Origin: Flavobacterium oncorhynchi
GTDB taxonomy: Bacteria; Bacteroidota; Bacteroidia; Flavobacteriales; Flavobacteriaceae
Direction: 5' to 3'
Assembly (NCBI RefSeq): GCF_002217355.1
Contig: NZ_MUHA01000004.1
Coordinates: 12,729 to 76,728 of the forward strand
Length of the DNA: 64,000 bases
The translations under genes were made by a program, and so were the position numbers. Shown here piece by piece: positions 42,045 through 52,368 of this stretch; within the stretch, counting starts at the first letter, position 1; the number at the start of each line of letters is the position of its first letter. Under the pieces are notes generated by a model that was not told the origin of the DNA, ran no database searches, and saw nothing but the letters and a program-made list of their open reading frames with translations.

Positions 42045-42233
42045 TTCAGTTTTTTAGTGATGAAATTTTATTTTTAAGATTTAGAATTTAAGTCAGCACA
42101 AAATATTGTATTTTTAGGGTAATCTATTTTTATCAGAATAAAATAGAACTTAATTGCTGAAAGGAAAAATACAACCTGTTTCAGTATTTTACATTATACC
42201 ACTTGAATAACAATAATAGTAAACGAATTTAGA

Positions 42234-43139
42234 ATGAGTAATATAAAAAAACTTAAGGCAGTAGCTTATGGCGAAGTGCTTTGGGATGTTTTTGTCAATG
42301 AAAGAAAAATTGGCGGTGCACCTCTTAATGTAGCAATGCGAATGAAAACGTTAGGATGCGAATCGGCAATGATTAGCTGTGTAGGAAAAGACGCAGATGG
42401 AGAAACAATTATTGATTACGTAAAAAGTTTAGGACTTGAAACTGCGGCTGTTTTTAAATCGGAGGAATTTGCAACAGGATTAGTAAACGTAACATTAAAT
42501 GAGCAAGGATCGGCAAGTTATGAAATAAAATATCCATCAGCTTGGGATAAAATTGTATTGAATGATTCAGCTAAAGAATTAGCCGCTGATGCAGATGTTT
42601 TAATTTACGGAAGTTTAGTTTGTCGAGATGAAGTATCAAGAAGCTCACTTAACGAATTGCTGAAATCAAATGTTTACAAAGTTTTTGATGTCAATTTAAG
42701 GAAACCTCATTATACATATGAAATTATTGAGCATCTAATGAATTCGGCTGATTTTATAAAATTTAATGACGAAGAATTGCTAGAAATTACTTCCGTAATA
42801 AATTCTCCTTTTTCAACCTTAGAAGAAAACATGCAGTTTATTGCCGAGAAAACAAAAATAAAAGCCATGTGTGTAACTAGAGGTAAAGATGGCGCTTTAT
42901 TAATGTGGGAAGGACAATTGTATGAAAACAATGGTTATCCTATAAAAGTAGCGGATACAGTAGGAGCAGGAGATTCATTTTTAGCGGCCTTAATTACATC
43001 ATTACTTACTGGTAAAGAGCCTCAAAAAGCGATTGATTTTGCCTGTGCAGTCGGTGCTCTAGTTGCCGAGGCTCCAGGAGCAAATCCTGAAATTTCTCAA
43101 GCTGAAATTGAAGCTTTAATGAAAAGAGTTAGAGCGTAA
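42234..43139 (+). CDS. PfkB-family carbohydrate kinase (fructokinase-like)
   Basis: A 301-residue ribokinase-fold kinase. The N-terminal GGAPLNVAMRMKTLGCESAMISCVGKDADGE covers the substrate lid, and the C-terminal DTVGAGDSFLAALITSLLTGKEPQKAIDFA is the ATP-binding and catalytic Asp signature. The form GEVLWDVF plus GGAPLN is common in fructokinases. It follows the GH13 gene on the same strand and may phosphorylate sugars from that pathway (inference). Fructose is the best guess. Confidence 0.88.
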   Translation: MSNIKKLKAVAYGEVLWDVFVNERKIGGAPLNVAMRMKTLGCESAMISCVGKDADGETIIDYVKSLGLETAAVFKSEEFATGLVNVTLNEQGSASYEIKYPSAWDKIVLNDSAKELAADADVLIYGSLVCRDEVSRSSLNELLKSNVYKVFDVNLRKPHYTYEIIEHLMNSADFIKFNDEELLEITSVINSPFSTLEENMQFIAEKTKIKAMCVTRGKDGALLMWEGQLYENNGYPIKVADTVGAGDSFLAALITSLLTGKEPQKAIDFACAVGALVAEAPGANPEISQAEIEALMKRVRA

Positions 43140-43160
43140 AATATAAAATCTGAATATTCA

Positions 43161-43187
43161 AAGCCGTTCGATTGAACGGCTTTTTTT
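43161..43187 (+). terminator. terminator of the sugar kinase gene
   Basis: The stem AAGCCGTTC/GAACGGCTT with a four-base loop is followed by a T tract, 22 bases past the stop codon. Confidence 0.85.
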
Positions 43188-43296
43188 GTTTTCGACTTAA
43201 AAAGATAGTCTTTTTTTGATTTTGTAATGCTTTGTTTTCGTGTGTTTTAACTTTTTTTTATTAAATTTGATGTAAGAATTTCTAGCCAAGACCATT

Positions 43297-44400
43297 ATGG
43301 AAAAATTAAAACGCCCGGTGTATCTTAAAGCCGGTACTGATGATTTTTTTAAGAAGATGCGAACTGAAGTAAACGAAACAATTCTACAAAACTCATCCTT
43401 GTACCTGTTCAATATTATTAAATCTTTAGGTCTAGTAGCTCTTTTCTTTTTATCTTACAGCTGTATTTTACTGTTTGGAAACAGTACTCCTTTATTATTC
43501 TTTTTCTATATTTTGTGTGGTATAACCATGATCGTACTTTTTATCAATGCCTTTCATGACGCTGCGCATGGTGCCTTATTCAAAAAATCAAAACACAATG
43601 AATGGTTTATGTATATTCTGGAGCTTTTTGGCGGCAACCATTGGCTTTGGACTCGACGACATATCAATCTTCATCATGCATATCCAAATGTTCCCGATTG
43701 GGATATAGATATTAAACAAAGTGACATTATAAGGATTTTTCCAAACAGTCCGCTGTTTAATTATCATAAATACCAGCATATTTATATGTGGTTTATTTAT
43801 CCGTTGTACAGCTTAAATTGGATTTATATTAGGGATTTCAAAGACTTTTTTGGAAAGAGAAATAATTATGTAAAAAAAGTAGTAGACAACATTCCACAAA
43901 AAGAAATATACAAACTGTTTTTAGCAAAAGCACTTAACTTATTTTACCTGCTTTTTATTCCTATGATTGTATTAAAGCAGCCTTGGTATATAATTTTAGC
44001 AGGTTGGTTTTCGATGCATTTATGCGGCAGTATGCTGGGCGTTGTCGCACTTGTGTCAACACATGTCGATGAAGATGCAAATTTTCCAGAAACAGATGAA
44101 GATGGAAATTTATCAGCAACTTGGGCAATGCATCAAATGATTGTTACAAAAGATTTCAGTACCAATAGTAAATTGGCGAATTTTTTATACGGAGGCTTTA
44201 CGCATCATGTTGCGCATCATCTTTTTCCGGGTATCGGACATACTTATTATCCTTATATAACACCAATAATTATGCGTTATGCTGAGGAGTATGATCTTCC
44301 TTATACTTCGTATCCATTTTATCATGCAGTTCGATCACACTTTAGAATGCTCAAAAATAAAGGTGTGAAAGAAAATATTATGATGACAGGTGAAATATAA
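43297..44400 (+). CDS. membrane fatty acid desaturase
   Basis: A 367-residue integral membrane protein with the three di-iron histidine boxes: HDAAH (His87-His91), HINLHH (His122-His127) and HHVAHH near 310. Two membrane hairpins lie before and between them. This is the acyl-lipid/acyl-CoA desaturase family, which introduces cis double bonds in membrane fatty acids and is often induced by cold. The start is placed at the ATG 43297. Its genome neighbour, the RND efflux operon, is separated by its own promoter region. Confidence 0.9.
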   Translation: MEKLKRPVYLKAGTDDFFKKMRTEVNETILQNSSLYLFNIIKSLGLVALFFLSYSCILLFGNSTPLLFFFYILCGITMIVLFINAFHDAAHGALFKKSKHNEWFMYILELFGGNHWLWTRRHINLHHAYPNVPDWDIDIKQSDIIRIFPNSPLFNYHKYQHIYMWFIYPLYSLNWIYIRDFKDFFGKRNNYVKKVVDNIPQKEIYKLFLAKALNLFYLLFIPMIVLKQPWYIILAGWFSMHLCGSMLGVVALVSTHVDEDANFPETDEDGNLSATWAMHQMIVTKDFSTNSKLANFLYGGFTHHVAHHLFPGIGHTYYPYITPIIMRYAEEYDLPYTSYPFYHAVRSHFRMLKNKGVKENIMMTGEI

Positions 44401-44553
44401 AGATTCCCGAAAGTCAATCTTACAGGTATATTTTTCAATGAGAATGTAAATGAAAAGTTAACGATTTGTAAATACAATATACAATTAGAGGCTTATTCAT
44501 TAAAAAACCGTGTTTGACTTAGGTATTTTGCTTTTTTTGGAAAAATTTAAGAA

Positions 44554-44581
44554 TTGGTTACTTTTCAAATTACTATATTTG
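44554..44581 (+). promoter_or_regulatory. promoter ahead of the small secreted protein and efflux operon
   Basis: TTG (44554-44556), 17 bases, then TATATTTG (44574-44581) matches the Bacteroidota promoter. The first start codon (44646) is 65 bases downstream. Confidence 0.6.
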
Positions 44582-44645
44582 GCCCACCATCAAGAAAAGC
44601 ACAGCCTTTTCAAACAACAAATATGTAATCCTTCGCTTTGCGTTC

Positions 44646-45008
44646 ATGAAACAAATTAAGTTCATAAGTATTATTTTACTCTTTCTGCTCACTTTTACAA
44701 GCAGTGCAGAGTACTTTAAGCACCCTTCTGAATTTTCAGCTTGTCATGGTCAGGATTTTCTTTCAACATCAGAAATACCAGAGGTTTTACCTTCAGCACT
44801 AATTATATCCAAAGATCTGGATATACATTTTATAGTCAAAAAGAAGATGAAATCTCGTGCAGTCTCTTCAGACAGCAATATTTTAAAAAGTTTATTTTTT
44901 ACCAAATTAGTACATTTTAAGGTCTTTGAAGACAGCTTGATTTATGGTATAGCAAACATATATCAAATTCAGCGTCATACACATCTTCATTTGTACCAGC
45001 TTTTCTAG
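44646..45008 (+). CDS. small exported protein of unknown function
   Basis: A 120-residue protein with a signal-like start (MKQIKFISIILLFLLTFTSSA). A mature region of no known family follows, ending in a His-rich stretch (QRHTHLHLYQLF). It lies 229 bases before the RND adaptor gene on the same strand, downstream of a good promoter, so it may be the leader gene of the efflux operon, possibly a metal-related factor given the His cluster (inference). Confidence 0.55.
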   Translation: MKQIKFISIILLFLLTFTSSAEYFKHPSEFSACHGQDFLSTSEIPEVLPSALIISKDLDIHFIVKKKMKSRAVSSDSNILKSLFFTKLVHFKVFEDSLIYGIANIYQIQRHTHLHLYQLF

Positions 45009-45179
45009 ATTTCCCAATTCTCTTTTATTTTTATATACAGAAACAAGTTTCTGCAATACTGCTTTATATTTATTTATGAAGGTATTTGCGCTATAAAAAT
45101 ATGTCCTAAAACGGTACTGTTCAAAAGAATAAGCAGTATACGATAAACTCCCTATTTTCAATATTTAACCCATTTACCA

Positions 45180-45204
45180 CTCCCTATAAAATCAATATAG
45201 GGAG
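45180..45204. promoter_or_regulatory. 9-base inverted repeat upstream of the efflux operon
   Basis: CTCCCTATA (45180-45188) and TATAGGGAG (45196-45204) form a perfect hairpin with a seven-base loop, 34 bases before the adaptor start codon. A partial copy of the left arm (CTCCCTATTTT) occurs at about 45149. It could be an operator or an mRNA hairpin. Confidence 0.5.
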
Positions 45205-45237
45205 CCAGTATATTTATGTAATTTTTAAAAAACAATT

Positions 45238-46344
45238 ATGAGCATTAGTAAAAAACAATTCCTTTTGTACGCATTCTCTGTTTTATTTCTAGCTTCTTGC
45301 GGAGATAAAGCCGAAAAAAAATCCGCAAATATAAAAACACTGCCTGTATATAAGGTAACTGTAAAAGATACCATCGTTTCAAATCGATTTGTTGCTGATG
45401 TACATGCTAAAAATAATGTCGAAATTCATGTTCGTATACCTGGATTACTAGATAAAGTTTATGTAAGCGAAGGACAGAGAGTAAAAAAAGGACAAATTCT
45501 TTTTAAGATCAGCGACGTAGAACTTCAAATACAACTTTTAAAAGCTGAAGCTGTTTACAAAAGCACATTGGCAGACCTTCGAATTGCTACAGTCGAATTG
45601 GAGCAGGCTCAAACTCTTTTTAATAAAAAAGTAATTGCCGATAAAGAATTAGAATTATCAAAAGCAAAGCACGATGCCGCAAATGCTAAAGTTGCTCATG
45701 CTTCGGCAGAGAGAAAAGCGATAAAACAACAAATTAGTTTTACAACCATAACAGCACCTTTTGACGGAACTGTAGATCGTATTCCATTCAAAGAAGGAAG
45801 TTTAGTAGAAAATGGCTCTTTGCTGACAACAGTTTCACAATTAGACGATGTATATGCCTATTTCTCGATACCTGAAAATATTTACTTTCAAATGATGGCA
45901 GATAAAAGCCTTAATACCAAAGGAGATATAAAATTAGTATTGCCAAATGGTATGGTTTACGGTCAAACAGGAGAATTAAAAACAGCCGATGGGGAAATTG
46001 ACAGACAAACAGGATCAATTCAGTACAAAGCCAAATTTCATAATCCGCAAGGATTTATCAAACACGGTACATCTGGAAAACTGATTATTTCTGAGCCAAG
46101 AACCAATGTCGTTTTAATTCCGCAAAAAGCAGTTTTCTCTATCCAAGACAAACAATTCGTGTTTGTGGTGGATAAAGGAGGAATTGTAAAAATGACCAAT
46201 ATTGTTATTGGAAGCACTCTTGATGATGTTTACATTTTGAAAAAAGGATTAAAAAAGAATGATCTTATTGTACATGAAGGAACCCAATCACTTCGAGATG
46301 GAGATAAGATTAACATTAGAGACGCACAAAGTGTAAGCTTATAA
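45238..46344 (+). CDS. RND efflux periplasmic adaptor lipoprotein
   Basis: A 368-residue membrane-fusion protein with a lipobox (LFLASCGDK). The lipoyl-hybrid parts flank an alpha hairpin (GQRVKKGQILFKIS ... ADLRIATVELEQAQTLFNKK...ITAPFDGTVDRI). A beta-barrel and membrane-proximal domain follow. It joins the permease to the outer membrane factor. The 33-base gap to the permease gene indicates an operon. Confidence 0.93.
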   Translation: MSISKKQFLLYAFSVLFLASCGDKAEKKSANIKTLPVYKVTVKDTIVSNRFVADVHAKNNVEIHVRIPGLLDKVYVSEGQRVKKGQILFKISDVELQIQLLKAEAVYKSTLADLRIATVELEQAQTLFNKKVIADKELELSKAKHDAANAKVAHASAERKAIKQQISFTTITAPFDGTVDRIPFKEGSLVENGSLLTTVSQLDDVYAYFSIPENIYFQMMADKSLNTKGDIKLVLPNGMVYGQTGELKTADGEIDRQTGSIQYKAKFHNPQGFIKHGTSGKLIISEPRTNVVLIPQKAVFSIQDKQFVFVVDKGGIVKMTNIVIGSTLDDVYILKKGLKKNDLIVHEGTQSLRDGDKINIRDAQSVSL

Positions 46345-46377
46345 GCCATTACATAATTATTACTAAAAAAATATAAA

Positions 46378-49300
46378 ATGATAGAGTTGTTTATCAAAAG
46401 AAAAATATTGTCACTTATCATATCCGTGATGATAGTACTTTTGGGGTTATTGGCTTTGTTTCAATTACCCATAACGCAGTTTCCAGATATTGTACCGCCG
46501 TCTGTAACCGTAACGGCAAAATATACAGGTGCCAATGCCGAAGTTTCGGCCAATGCTGTGGCACTACCTTTAGAACGAGCTATAAATGGTGTACCGGGAA
46601 TGACCTATATGTCGACCGTTACCTCAAATGATGGTTTAACCCTAATTCAGGTTTTCTTTGAAGTAGGAACAGATCCTGATCTTGCTGCCGTAAACGTTCA
46701 AAACAGAGTAACAACCATACTAGACGAACTTCCGGAAGAAGTAATACGAGCAGGAGTTACCACCGAAAAGGAGGTAAATAGTATGTTGATGTACTTAAAT
46801 ATTACAAGTACTGATAAAACTCAGGACGAACAATTTATTTTCAACTTTACAGATATTAATATTCTTCAGGAATTAAAACGTATTGATGGAGTAGGTCGTG
46901 CCGAGATTATGGGACAGAAAGAATACTCAATGCGAGTATGGCTGGATCCACAAAAAATGCTTTCCTATAATATTTCAGCAAACGAAGTGATAAGCTCGCT
47001 GCAAAAACAAAACATTTCTGCAGCTCCTGGTAAAGTTGGAGAAGGATCAGGGCAGCTTGATAATCAGCTTCAATATGTAATTAAATACGGAGGAAAATTC
47101 TTTGAACCTAAACAGTATGAAGAAGTACCGCTTCGTGCTAATTCAGATGGAACAATCTTGCGATTAAAAGATGTTTCTAATATCGAATTTGGAGCAATGA
47201 GTTACGGAATGGTTTCTAAGACTGACGGAAAACCTTCGGCTTCAATCATGTTGAAACAAAGACCAGGTTCGAATGCCTCTGAAGTAATTGCCAGTGTAAA
47301 AGAAAAAATGGCAGAGCTGAAAATATCGTCTTTCCCTCCTGGAATGGATTATAATATTGCTTATGATGTATCACGTTTTCTTGATGCCTCAATCGATGAA
47401 GTTTTAAAAACATTAATAGAAGCCTTTATTCTAGTAGCTTTTGTTGTTTTTATATTCCTGCAAGACTGGCGTTCTACGTTGATACCAGTATTGGCAGTAC
47501 CTGTAGCCTTAATTGGTTCATTTGCCTTTATGTCGATGATGGGATTCTCGATAAACCTACTTACCCTTTTTGCCCTAGTACTTTCCATAGGAATCGTTGT
47601 CGATAATGCTATTGTAGTTGTAGAAGCCGTCCATGTTAAAATTTCTGAAGAACATATGGCGCCTCTGCCCGCAACAATTAGTGCGATGAAAGAAATTACA
47701 GGAGCCGTTATTGCGATTACAATTGTTATGGCAGCCGTGTTTATACCAGTTGCATTCTTGAGCGGTCCTGTTGGAGTTTTCTACAGACAGTTTTCACTTA
47801 CTATGGCAATTAGTATTGTAATTTCGGGAATTAACGCCCTAACATTAACACCAGCTTTGTGTGCCATAATGCTTAAACCGCATGATCCAAATAAAAAGAA
47901 CACATCATTATTAGATCGTTTCTTTGTTCGTTTTAATGCGTGGTTCGACAATATTACTTCAAAATACATCAGAGTATTGTCAAAATTTGCAGACAGAAGT
48001 TCTATGACTATCGGACTTTTAGTTTTGTTCTGTTTCCTTACTTGGGGAACTTCGAAGTTTTTACCTTCAGGATTTATACCTTCTGAAGATCAGGGAATGG
48101 TGTATGTAAACGTAACTACACCGCAAGGAGCTACCGTAGAACGTACCGAAAAAGTACTTGATGAAGTAACTCGCATTGCCAAACAAATTGACGGAGTTGA
48201 TAACGTAACAACTCTTGCAGGTTACAGCATTGTTACTGAAATTGCAGGAGCTTCTTACGGTATGGGAATGATAAACCTGAAAGACTGGAAAGATCGAAAC
48301 ATTTCTGTAAATGAATTTATTACAATGCTTACGCAGAAAACAAAAGGTATTGCCGATGCTCAAATCGAAGTTTTTGCACCGCCTACAGTTCCCGGTTTTG
48401 GTAATACCAGTGGTTTTGAATTACGTTTGCTGGACAAATCAGGAGGAACCATCAATAATACTGATGCCGTTACTAAAAACTTTATTAAAGAATTGAATGC
48501 TTCGCCAGAAATACAAAATTCATTTACCAGTTTTGATGCTACATTTCCGCAGTATTTAATACATATTGATTATGATCTTGCGGCTAAAAAAGGAATATCT
48601 GTAGACAATGCGATGTCTACCTTGCAAACCATGCTGGGATCGTTTTATGCTACAAACTTTATTCGTTTTTCTCAAATGTATAAAGTAATGGTACAAGCAA
48701 GTCCGCAGTTTAGAAAAAATCCAGAAAGTATTCTAGACATGTATCTTAAAAATGATGCAGGTGAAATGGTGCCATTTTCAACATTTATAAAATTAGAACG
48801 AGTTTACGGCCCTGAGGTTTTAACCCGCTATAATATGTATATGTCTGCCATGATTAATGGTGAGCCAGCTGAAGGATTTAGTTCTGGAGAAGCCATTGCT
48901 GCCGTAGAAAAAATCGCAGCCGAAAAGCTGCCAAGCAGGTTCGAACTCGAATGGTCTGGAATGACGCGTGAAGAAATTCTATCAGGAAACCAAACCATTT
49001 ACATTTTTGCCTTATGTATCCTTTTTGTTTACTTATTACTTGCCGCACAATACGAGAGCTTATTGCTTCCGTTTCCAGTGCTTTTAAGTTTACCAGTAGG
49101 AGTTTTTGGTTCGTACCTCGCATTACTCGCAGTGGGCTTAGACAATAATATTTATGCCCAAGTCGCCTTAGTCATGCTTATAGGACTCCTCGCCAAGAAT
49201 GCCATTTTGATTGTAGAGTTTGCGATTGCCCAAAATAAGTTAGGGCAGGGAATTACCGAAGCAGCAATTGAAGGTGCAAGATTACGTTTCAGACCTATTT

Positions 49301-49491
49301 TGATGACCTCATTTGCTTTTATTTCTGGACTTATACCATTGTGTATTGCTTCTGGAGCTGGTGCAATTGGAAACCGATCTATTGGTACTGCAGCTGCAGG
49401 AGGAATGTTAATAGGAACCATTTTTGGACTGGTAATCATTCCGGGGCTTTACATCCTGTTTGCAAAAATTGAAAAAGCTTGGAATAAATAA
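46378..49491 (+). CDS. RND multidrug efflux permease (HAE1 family)
   Basis: A 1037-residue permease with two repeats of six membrane segments and two large periplasmic loops. The start (FIKRKILSLIISVMIVLLGLLALFQLPITQFPDIVPPSVTV) is typical of AcrB-like pumps. The proton-relay Asp residues occur in GIVVDNAIVVVEAV, and LLAKNAILIVEFA marks the other half. It exports drugs or other amphiphiles using the proton gradient. The stop codon is followed directly by the ATG of the outer membrane gene. Confidence 0.95.
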   Translation: MIELFIKRKILSLIISVMIVLLGLLALFQLPITQFPDIVPPSVTVTAKYTGANAEVSANAVALPLERAINGVPGMTYMSTVTSNDGLTLIQVFFEVGTDPDLAAVNVQNRVTTILDELPEEVIRAGVTTEKEVNSMLMYLNITSTDKTQDEQFIFNFTDINILQELKRIDGVGRAEIMGQKEYSMRVWLDPQKMLSYNISANEVISSLQKQNISAAPGKVGEGSGQLDNQLQYVIKYGGKFFEPKQYEEVPLRANSDGTILRLKDVSNIEFGAMSYGMVSKTDGKPSASIMLKQRPGSNASEVIASVKEKMAELKISSFPPGMDYNIAYDVSRFLDASIDEVLKTLIEAFILVAFVVFIFLQDWRSTLIPVLAVPVALIGSFAFMSMMGFSINLLTLFALVLSIGIVVDNAIVVVEAVHVKISEEHMAPLPATISAMKEITGAVIAITIVMAAVFIPVAFLSGPVGVFYRQFSLTMAISIVISGINALTLTPALCAIMLKPHDPNKKNTSLLDRFFVRFNAWFDNITSKYIRVLSKFADRSSMTIGLLVLFCFLTWGTSKFLPSGFIPSEDQGMVYVNVTTPQGATVERTEKVLDEVTRIAKQIDGVDNVTTLAGYSIVTEIAGASYGMGMINLKDWKDRNISVNEFITMLTQKTKGIADAQIEVFAPPTVPGFGNTSGFELRLLDKSGGTINNTDAVTKNFIKELNASPEIQNSFTSFDATFPQYLIHIDYDLAAKKGISVDNAMSTLQTMLGSFYATNFIRFSQMYKVMVQASPQFRKNPESILDMYLKNDAGEMVPFSTFIKLERVYGPEVLTRYNMYMSAMINGEPAEGFSSGEAIAAVEKIAAEKLPSRFELEWSGMTREEILSGNQTIYIFALCILFVYLLLAAQYESLLLPFPVLLSLPVGVFGSYLALLAVGLDNNIYAQVALVMLIGLLAKNAILIVEFAIAQNKLGQGITEAAIEGARLRFRPILMTSFAFISGLIPLCIASGAGAIGNRSIGTAAAGGMLIGTIFGLVIIPGLYILFAKIEKAWNK

Positions 49492-51003
49492 ATGAAAACA
49501 ATGAAAAATAATTTTAGAAAATTTCTTAAACATACAGAGTCAATATATCTCATCACGAATAAATCAAAATATGTACTTGTAGTTGTGTTTTTAATGTTAC
49601 TTTCTGCCTGTTCTGCCCCGAAAGAGGCAGAGCAGCAGAAGGTAAAAACACTGCCTGAAAATTTTGCCTCAAATCCAAAAACAACAGACAGCCAGCAGAC
49701 ATTTACACCGCTAAAAACAGAATCGTATTTTAAAGATCCAGAGCTGGAAAAATTGTTAGACATAGCAGTAGCTCAGAATCCTGATTATTTGGCAATGCAG
49801 CAGAGAATTCTCATTGCAAATTCGCATCTAAAAGTGGCAAAATTAGCTTTACTGCCTTCGTTTGACATTGGTGCTGATGTTTCAGGAACACATTACGGTA
49901 AATATACTATGGATGGCGTAGGAAACTTCGATACTAATTTCTCACAGAATATATCAGAAAAACAAAGAATTAATACAGATGTAACTCCTAATTTATTTTT
50001 AGGAGGAAAAGTATCTTGGGAAGCTGATATATGGGGAAAATTAAGTAACAGAAAAAAAGCTGCTCAACAAAGATTTCTTGCATCACAAGAAGGTGTAAGA
50101 TTGTTGCAGACAAGATTATTGAGCGATGTTGCTGAGCTTTATTTTAAGCTTATTGCGCTCGATAAACAAAAAGTAATTTATGAGCGAAACTTAAAAACAC
50201 AGCAGCGTGCCCTTGATATTGTTTCGGCACAGCGTGCAGTTGGTAAAGCAACAGAATTAGCTGTGCAGCAATTTAATGCTCAAAACAATAGTATTTTGGC
50301 TGAAGCCGAAGAATTGAACCTTAGTATAGATCAAACGGAAAAAGCCCTACTGACTCTTTTAGGTGAATACGGAGGTAAAGTTACGAGAAGCAAAGATTTT
50401 CTATCAGGACATCTTGAAGTGCTGAATCAAAAAATGAGTGTCGATTCAATCATACATAATCGACCAGATGTGTCTCAAGCTTATTTCGAATTGCTTGCAA
50501 CAAAAGCGGATGCGAAATCGGCGAGAGCTGCTTTTTTTCCAACAGTAAACTTAGGAGGATATGTTGGTCTTAATTCATTTTCTTTTGCAACATTCTTCGA
50601 CAGCGGATCATTTGCTTGGCAGTTATTGGGCGGAATTACTGCGCCAATATTTAATAAAGGACAAATTAAACATGAATTTTTTACTGCCAATCGCAGACAG
50701 CAGATCAGCTTTTTAGAATATCAAAATTCGATCACTACTGCGTACAATGAATTGAGTGCGTTATTGTATCGCACAAAAGCGTTTGAAGATGTTTTAAAAT
50801 ACAAGTCAAAACAAGTTGAACATCTCGAAATTGCAGTAAATGTGTCAAATGATTTGTATTTGAGCGGTTATGCCAATTATCTAGAAATAATAAACGCACA
50901 AAAAGACATGCTGCAGGCAGAACTTGATTTTGTAGACATACAATTTAAAAATGTAAGCTCGCAAGTATTGTTGTACAAAGCTTTAGGAGGAGGAATAAAC
51001 TAA
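49492..51003 (+). CDS. RND efflux outer membrane factor (NodT/TolC family)
   Basis: A 503-residue outer membrane channel. A long N-terminal basic stretch precedes the lipobox VFLMLLSACSAP (Cys41). Two TolC-type repeats follow, with long helical hairpins (SWEADIWGKLSNRKKAAQQRFLASQ) and strands. The start codon directly follows the permease stop. Together with the adaptor and permease it forms a complete tripartite pump. Confidence 0.93.
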   Translation: MKTMKNNFRKFLKHTESIYLITNKSKYVLVVVFLMLLSACSAPKEAEQQKVKTLPENFASNPKTTDSQQTFTPLKTESYFKDPELEKLLDIAVAQNPDYLAMQQRILIANSHLKVAKLALLPSFDIGADVSGTHYGKYTMDGVGNFDTNFSQNISEKQRINTDVTPNLFLGGKVSWEADIWGKLSNRKKAAQQRFLASQEGVRLLQTRLLSDVAELYFKLIALDKQKVIYERNLKTQQRALDIVSAQRAVGKATELAVQQFNAQNNSILAEAEELNLSIDQTEKALLTLLGEYGGKVTRSKDFLSGHLEVLNQKMSVDSIIHNRPDVSQAYFELLATKADAKSARAAFFPTVNLGGYVGLNSFSFATFFDSGSFAWQLLGGITAPIFNKGQIKHEFFTANRRQQISFLEYQNSITTAYNELSALLYRTKAFEDVLKYKSKQVEHLEIAVNVSNDLYLSGYANYLEIINAQKDMLQAELDFVDIQFKNVSSQVLLYKALGGGIN

Positions 51004-51029
51004 AAACTTCTTCAATGCTATTTCTAATA

Positions 51030-51067
51030 AAATGCGTAAAGGTCTAAGACTTTTGCGCATTTTTTTT
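51030..51067 (+). terminator. terminator of the RND operon
   Basis: AAAATGCGTAAAGGTCT pairs with AGACTTTTGCGCATTTT (one wobble-type mismatch allowed) and runs into T8. Confidence 0.75.
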
Positions 51068-51171
51068 ACTGTTTATCTTTTGTATGAAAAAAACTTAGTT
51101 AAAGAAAAATATTTATATTTATCGAGGCGAATTGAATCTGGCTAAATAGTTAAGAAGTCAAATTAAATAGT

Positions 51172-51588
51172 ATGAAAAGAATATCCAGTAACACGACATA
51201 CTTTCGAAGAAAAATTATTCCAATAATTCTCTTTGTAAATTTGCTAGTAATGTTTTTGGGCTTTTTAATTTTTGATTTTACATTTAGAGATTTAGCATTT
51301 ATATTTTTTCCAACTTTAATTTTTTTTATTGCATGGATATTAAGATTTAGAAAACTAGAAATAGTGTATTTAGGAGATAAGTTTTTAGAAACTAATACTC
51401 AAAAGATATTATTTGAGAATATTATATCTGTCAATAAAATAAGTTCATTTTGTTATAAGATATCATATAAGGTAGATGATACATTTAAGTCTATTATTTT
51501 TATGATCGATTCATTTCCTTCTTATCCATCTTCTATTCCCAATTCAGTAAAAGAAATTACAGAGTTTGTAAAAAGTAATAACGGGTAA
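51172..51588 (+). CDS. small membrane protein of unknown function
   Basis: A 138-residue protein with two predicted membrane segments (about 17-35 and 43-60) and a C-terminal soluble part of mixed strands, in the style of small PH-like membrane proteins. No family is recognised. It is flanked by a terminator and a separate downstream gene, so probably monocistronic. Confidence 0.6.
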   Translation: MKRISSNTTYFRRKIIPIILFVNLLVMFLGFLIFDFTFRDLAFIFFPTLIFFIAWILRFRKLEIVYLGDKFLETNTQKILFENIISVNKISSFCYKISYKVDDTFKSIIFMIDSFPSYPSSIPNSVKEITEFVKSNNG

Positions 51589-51719
51589 ATTATATTTGCT
51601 TTGTAACGACTCGTTCAATTAATCAGCTAAAAGAAAATCAAAATTATCCATATGAAAACCGATTAAATAGGAGATTGGCGTTTTTTTGAGTAATTTCATT
51701 TTTTCAAAATTTAAAACTC

Positions 51720-52364
51720 ATGGTACAATTAACCAAAACTCTTTGTGTAATCGCTTTTTTTTCAATAATCTCTGCAAATGCTCAAAACGAAACATATGCA
51801 AGTCCCAAAGAAGTTGCAGATACAACTTTTGTAAATTTAAAAGACTATAGCAAAGATTTTGTGTACGATATGAAATACGCGACCGAAGACAATTTTTTGA
51901 AAGCAAAAGTATACGATTGTGCAGAATGTTTACTGCGTTACAAAACGGTTAAAGCTTTAATTGCCGCTAATAAAGATTTTATAGAAAAAGGCTATAGAAT
52001 TAAGCTTTTCGATTGTTACAGACCTTTATCAATTCAGAAAAAAATGTGGGAGATTGTTCCAAAACCTGAATATGTTGCAGATCCAAAAAAAGGATCAATT
52101 CATAATAGAGGAGGAGCCGTAGATATTACATTAGTTGATTCTAATGGCAAAGAGTTAGAAATGGGGACTTCTTTTGATTACTTTGGACTTGAGGCAAGCC
52201 ACAGCTTTCCAATACTTCCTAAAAAAGTAAAATCGAACAGAAAATTTCTAAAAAAAATAATGATTCAGAATGGGTTCAATCCGTTCGATTCAGAATGGTG
52301 GCATTATAATTTAAAAACAGGGCTCAAAGACCCTGTTTCTAATCAAAATTGGAATTGTGAATAA
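51720..52364 (+). CDS. D-alanyl-D-alanine dipeptidase (VanX-like, M15)
   Basis: A 214-residue protein with a signal peptide (MVQLTKTLCVIAFFSIISANAQ). M15D zinc ligands are visible: SIHNRGGAVDIT (the SxHxxGxAxD motif, His and Asp) and EWWHY (Glu catalytic, His). The LFDCYRPLSIQKKMW segment carries the conserved Arg-Pro. It hydrolyses D-Ala-D-Ala in the periplasm. Without van neighbours it is likely a housekeeping peptide recycler rather than a resistance gene. Confidence 0.9.
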   Translation: MVQLTKTLCVIAFFSIISANAQNETYASPKEVADTTFVNLKDYSKDFVYDMKYATEDNFLKAKVYDCAECLLRYKTVKALIAANKDFIEKGYRIKLFDCYRPLSIQKKMWEIVPKPEYVADPKKGSIHNRGGAVDITLVDSNGKELEMGTSFDYFGLEASHSFPILPKKVKSNRKFLKKIMIQNGFNPFDSEWWHYNLKTGLKDPVSNQNWNCE

Positions 52365-52368
52365 TTAA

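Noticed and set aside
51720-52364. vancomycin resistance locus
   Set aside because: VanX-like, but no vanA/H/R/S genes are nearby and Gram-negative dipeptidases of this kind are common.
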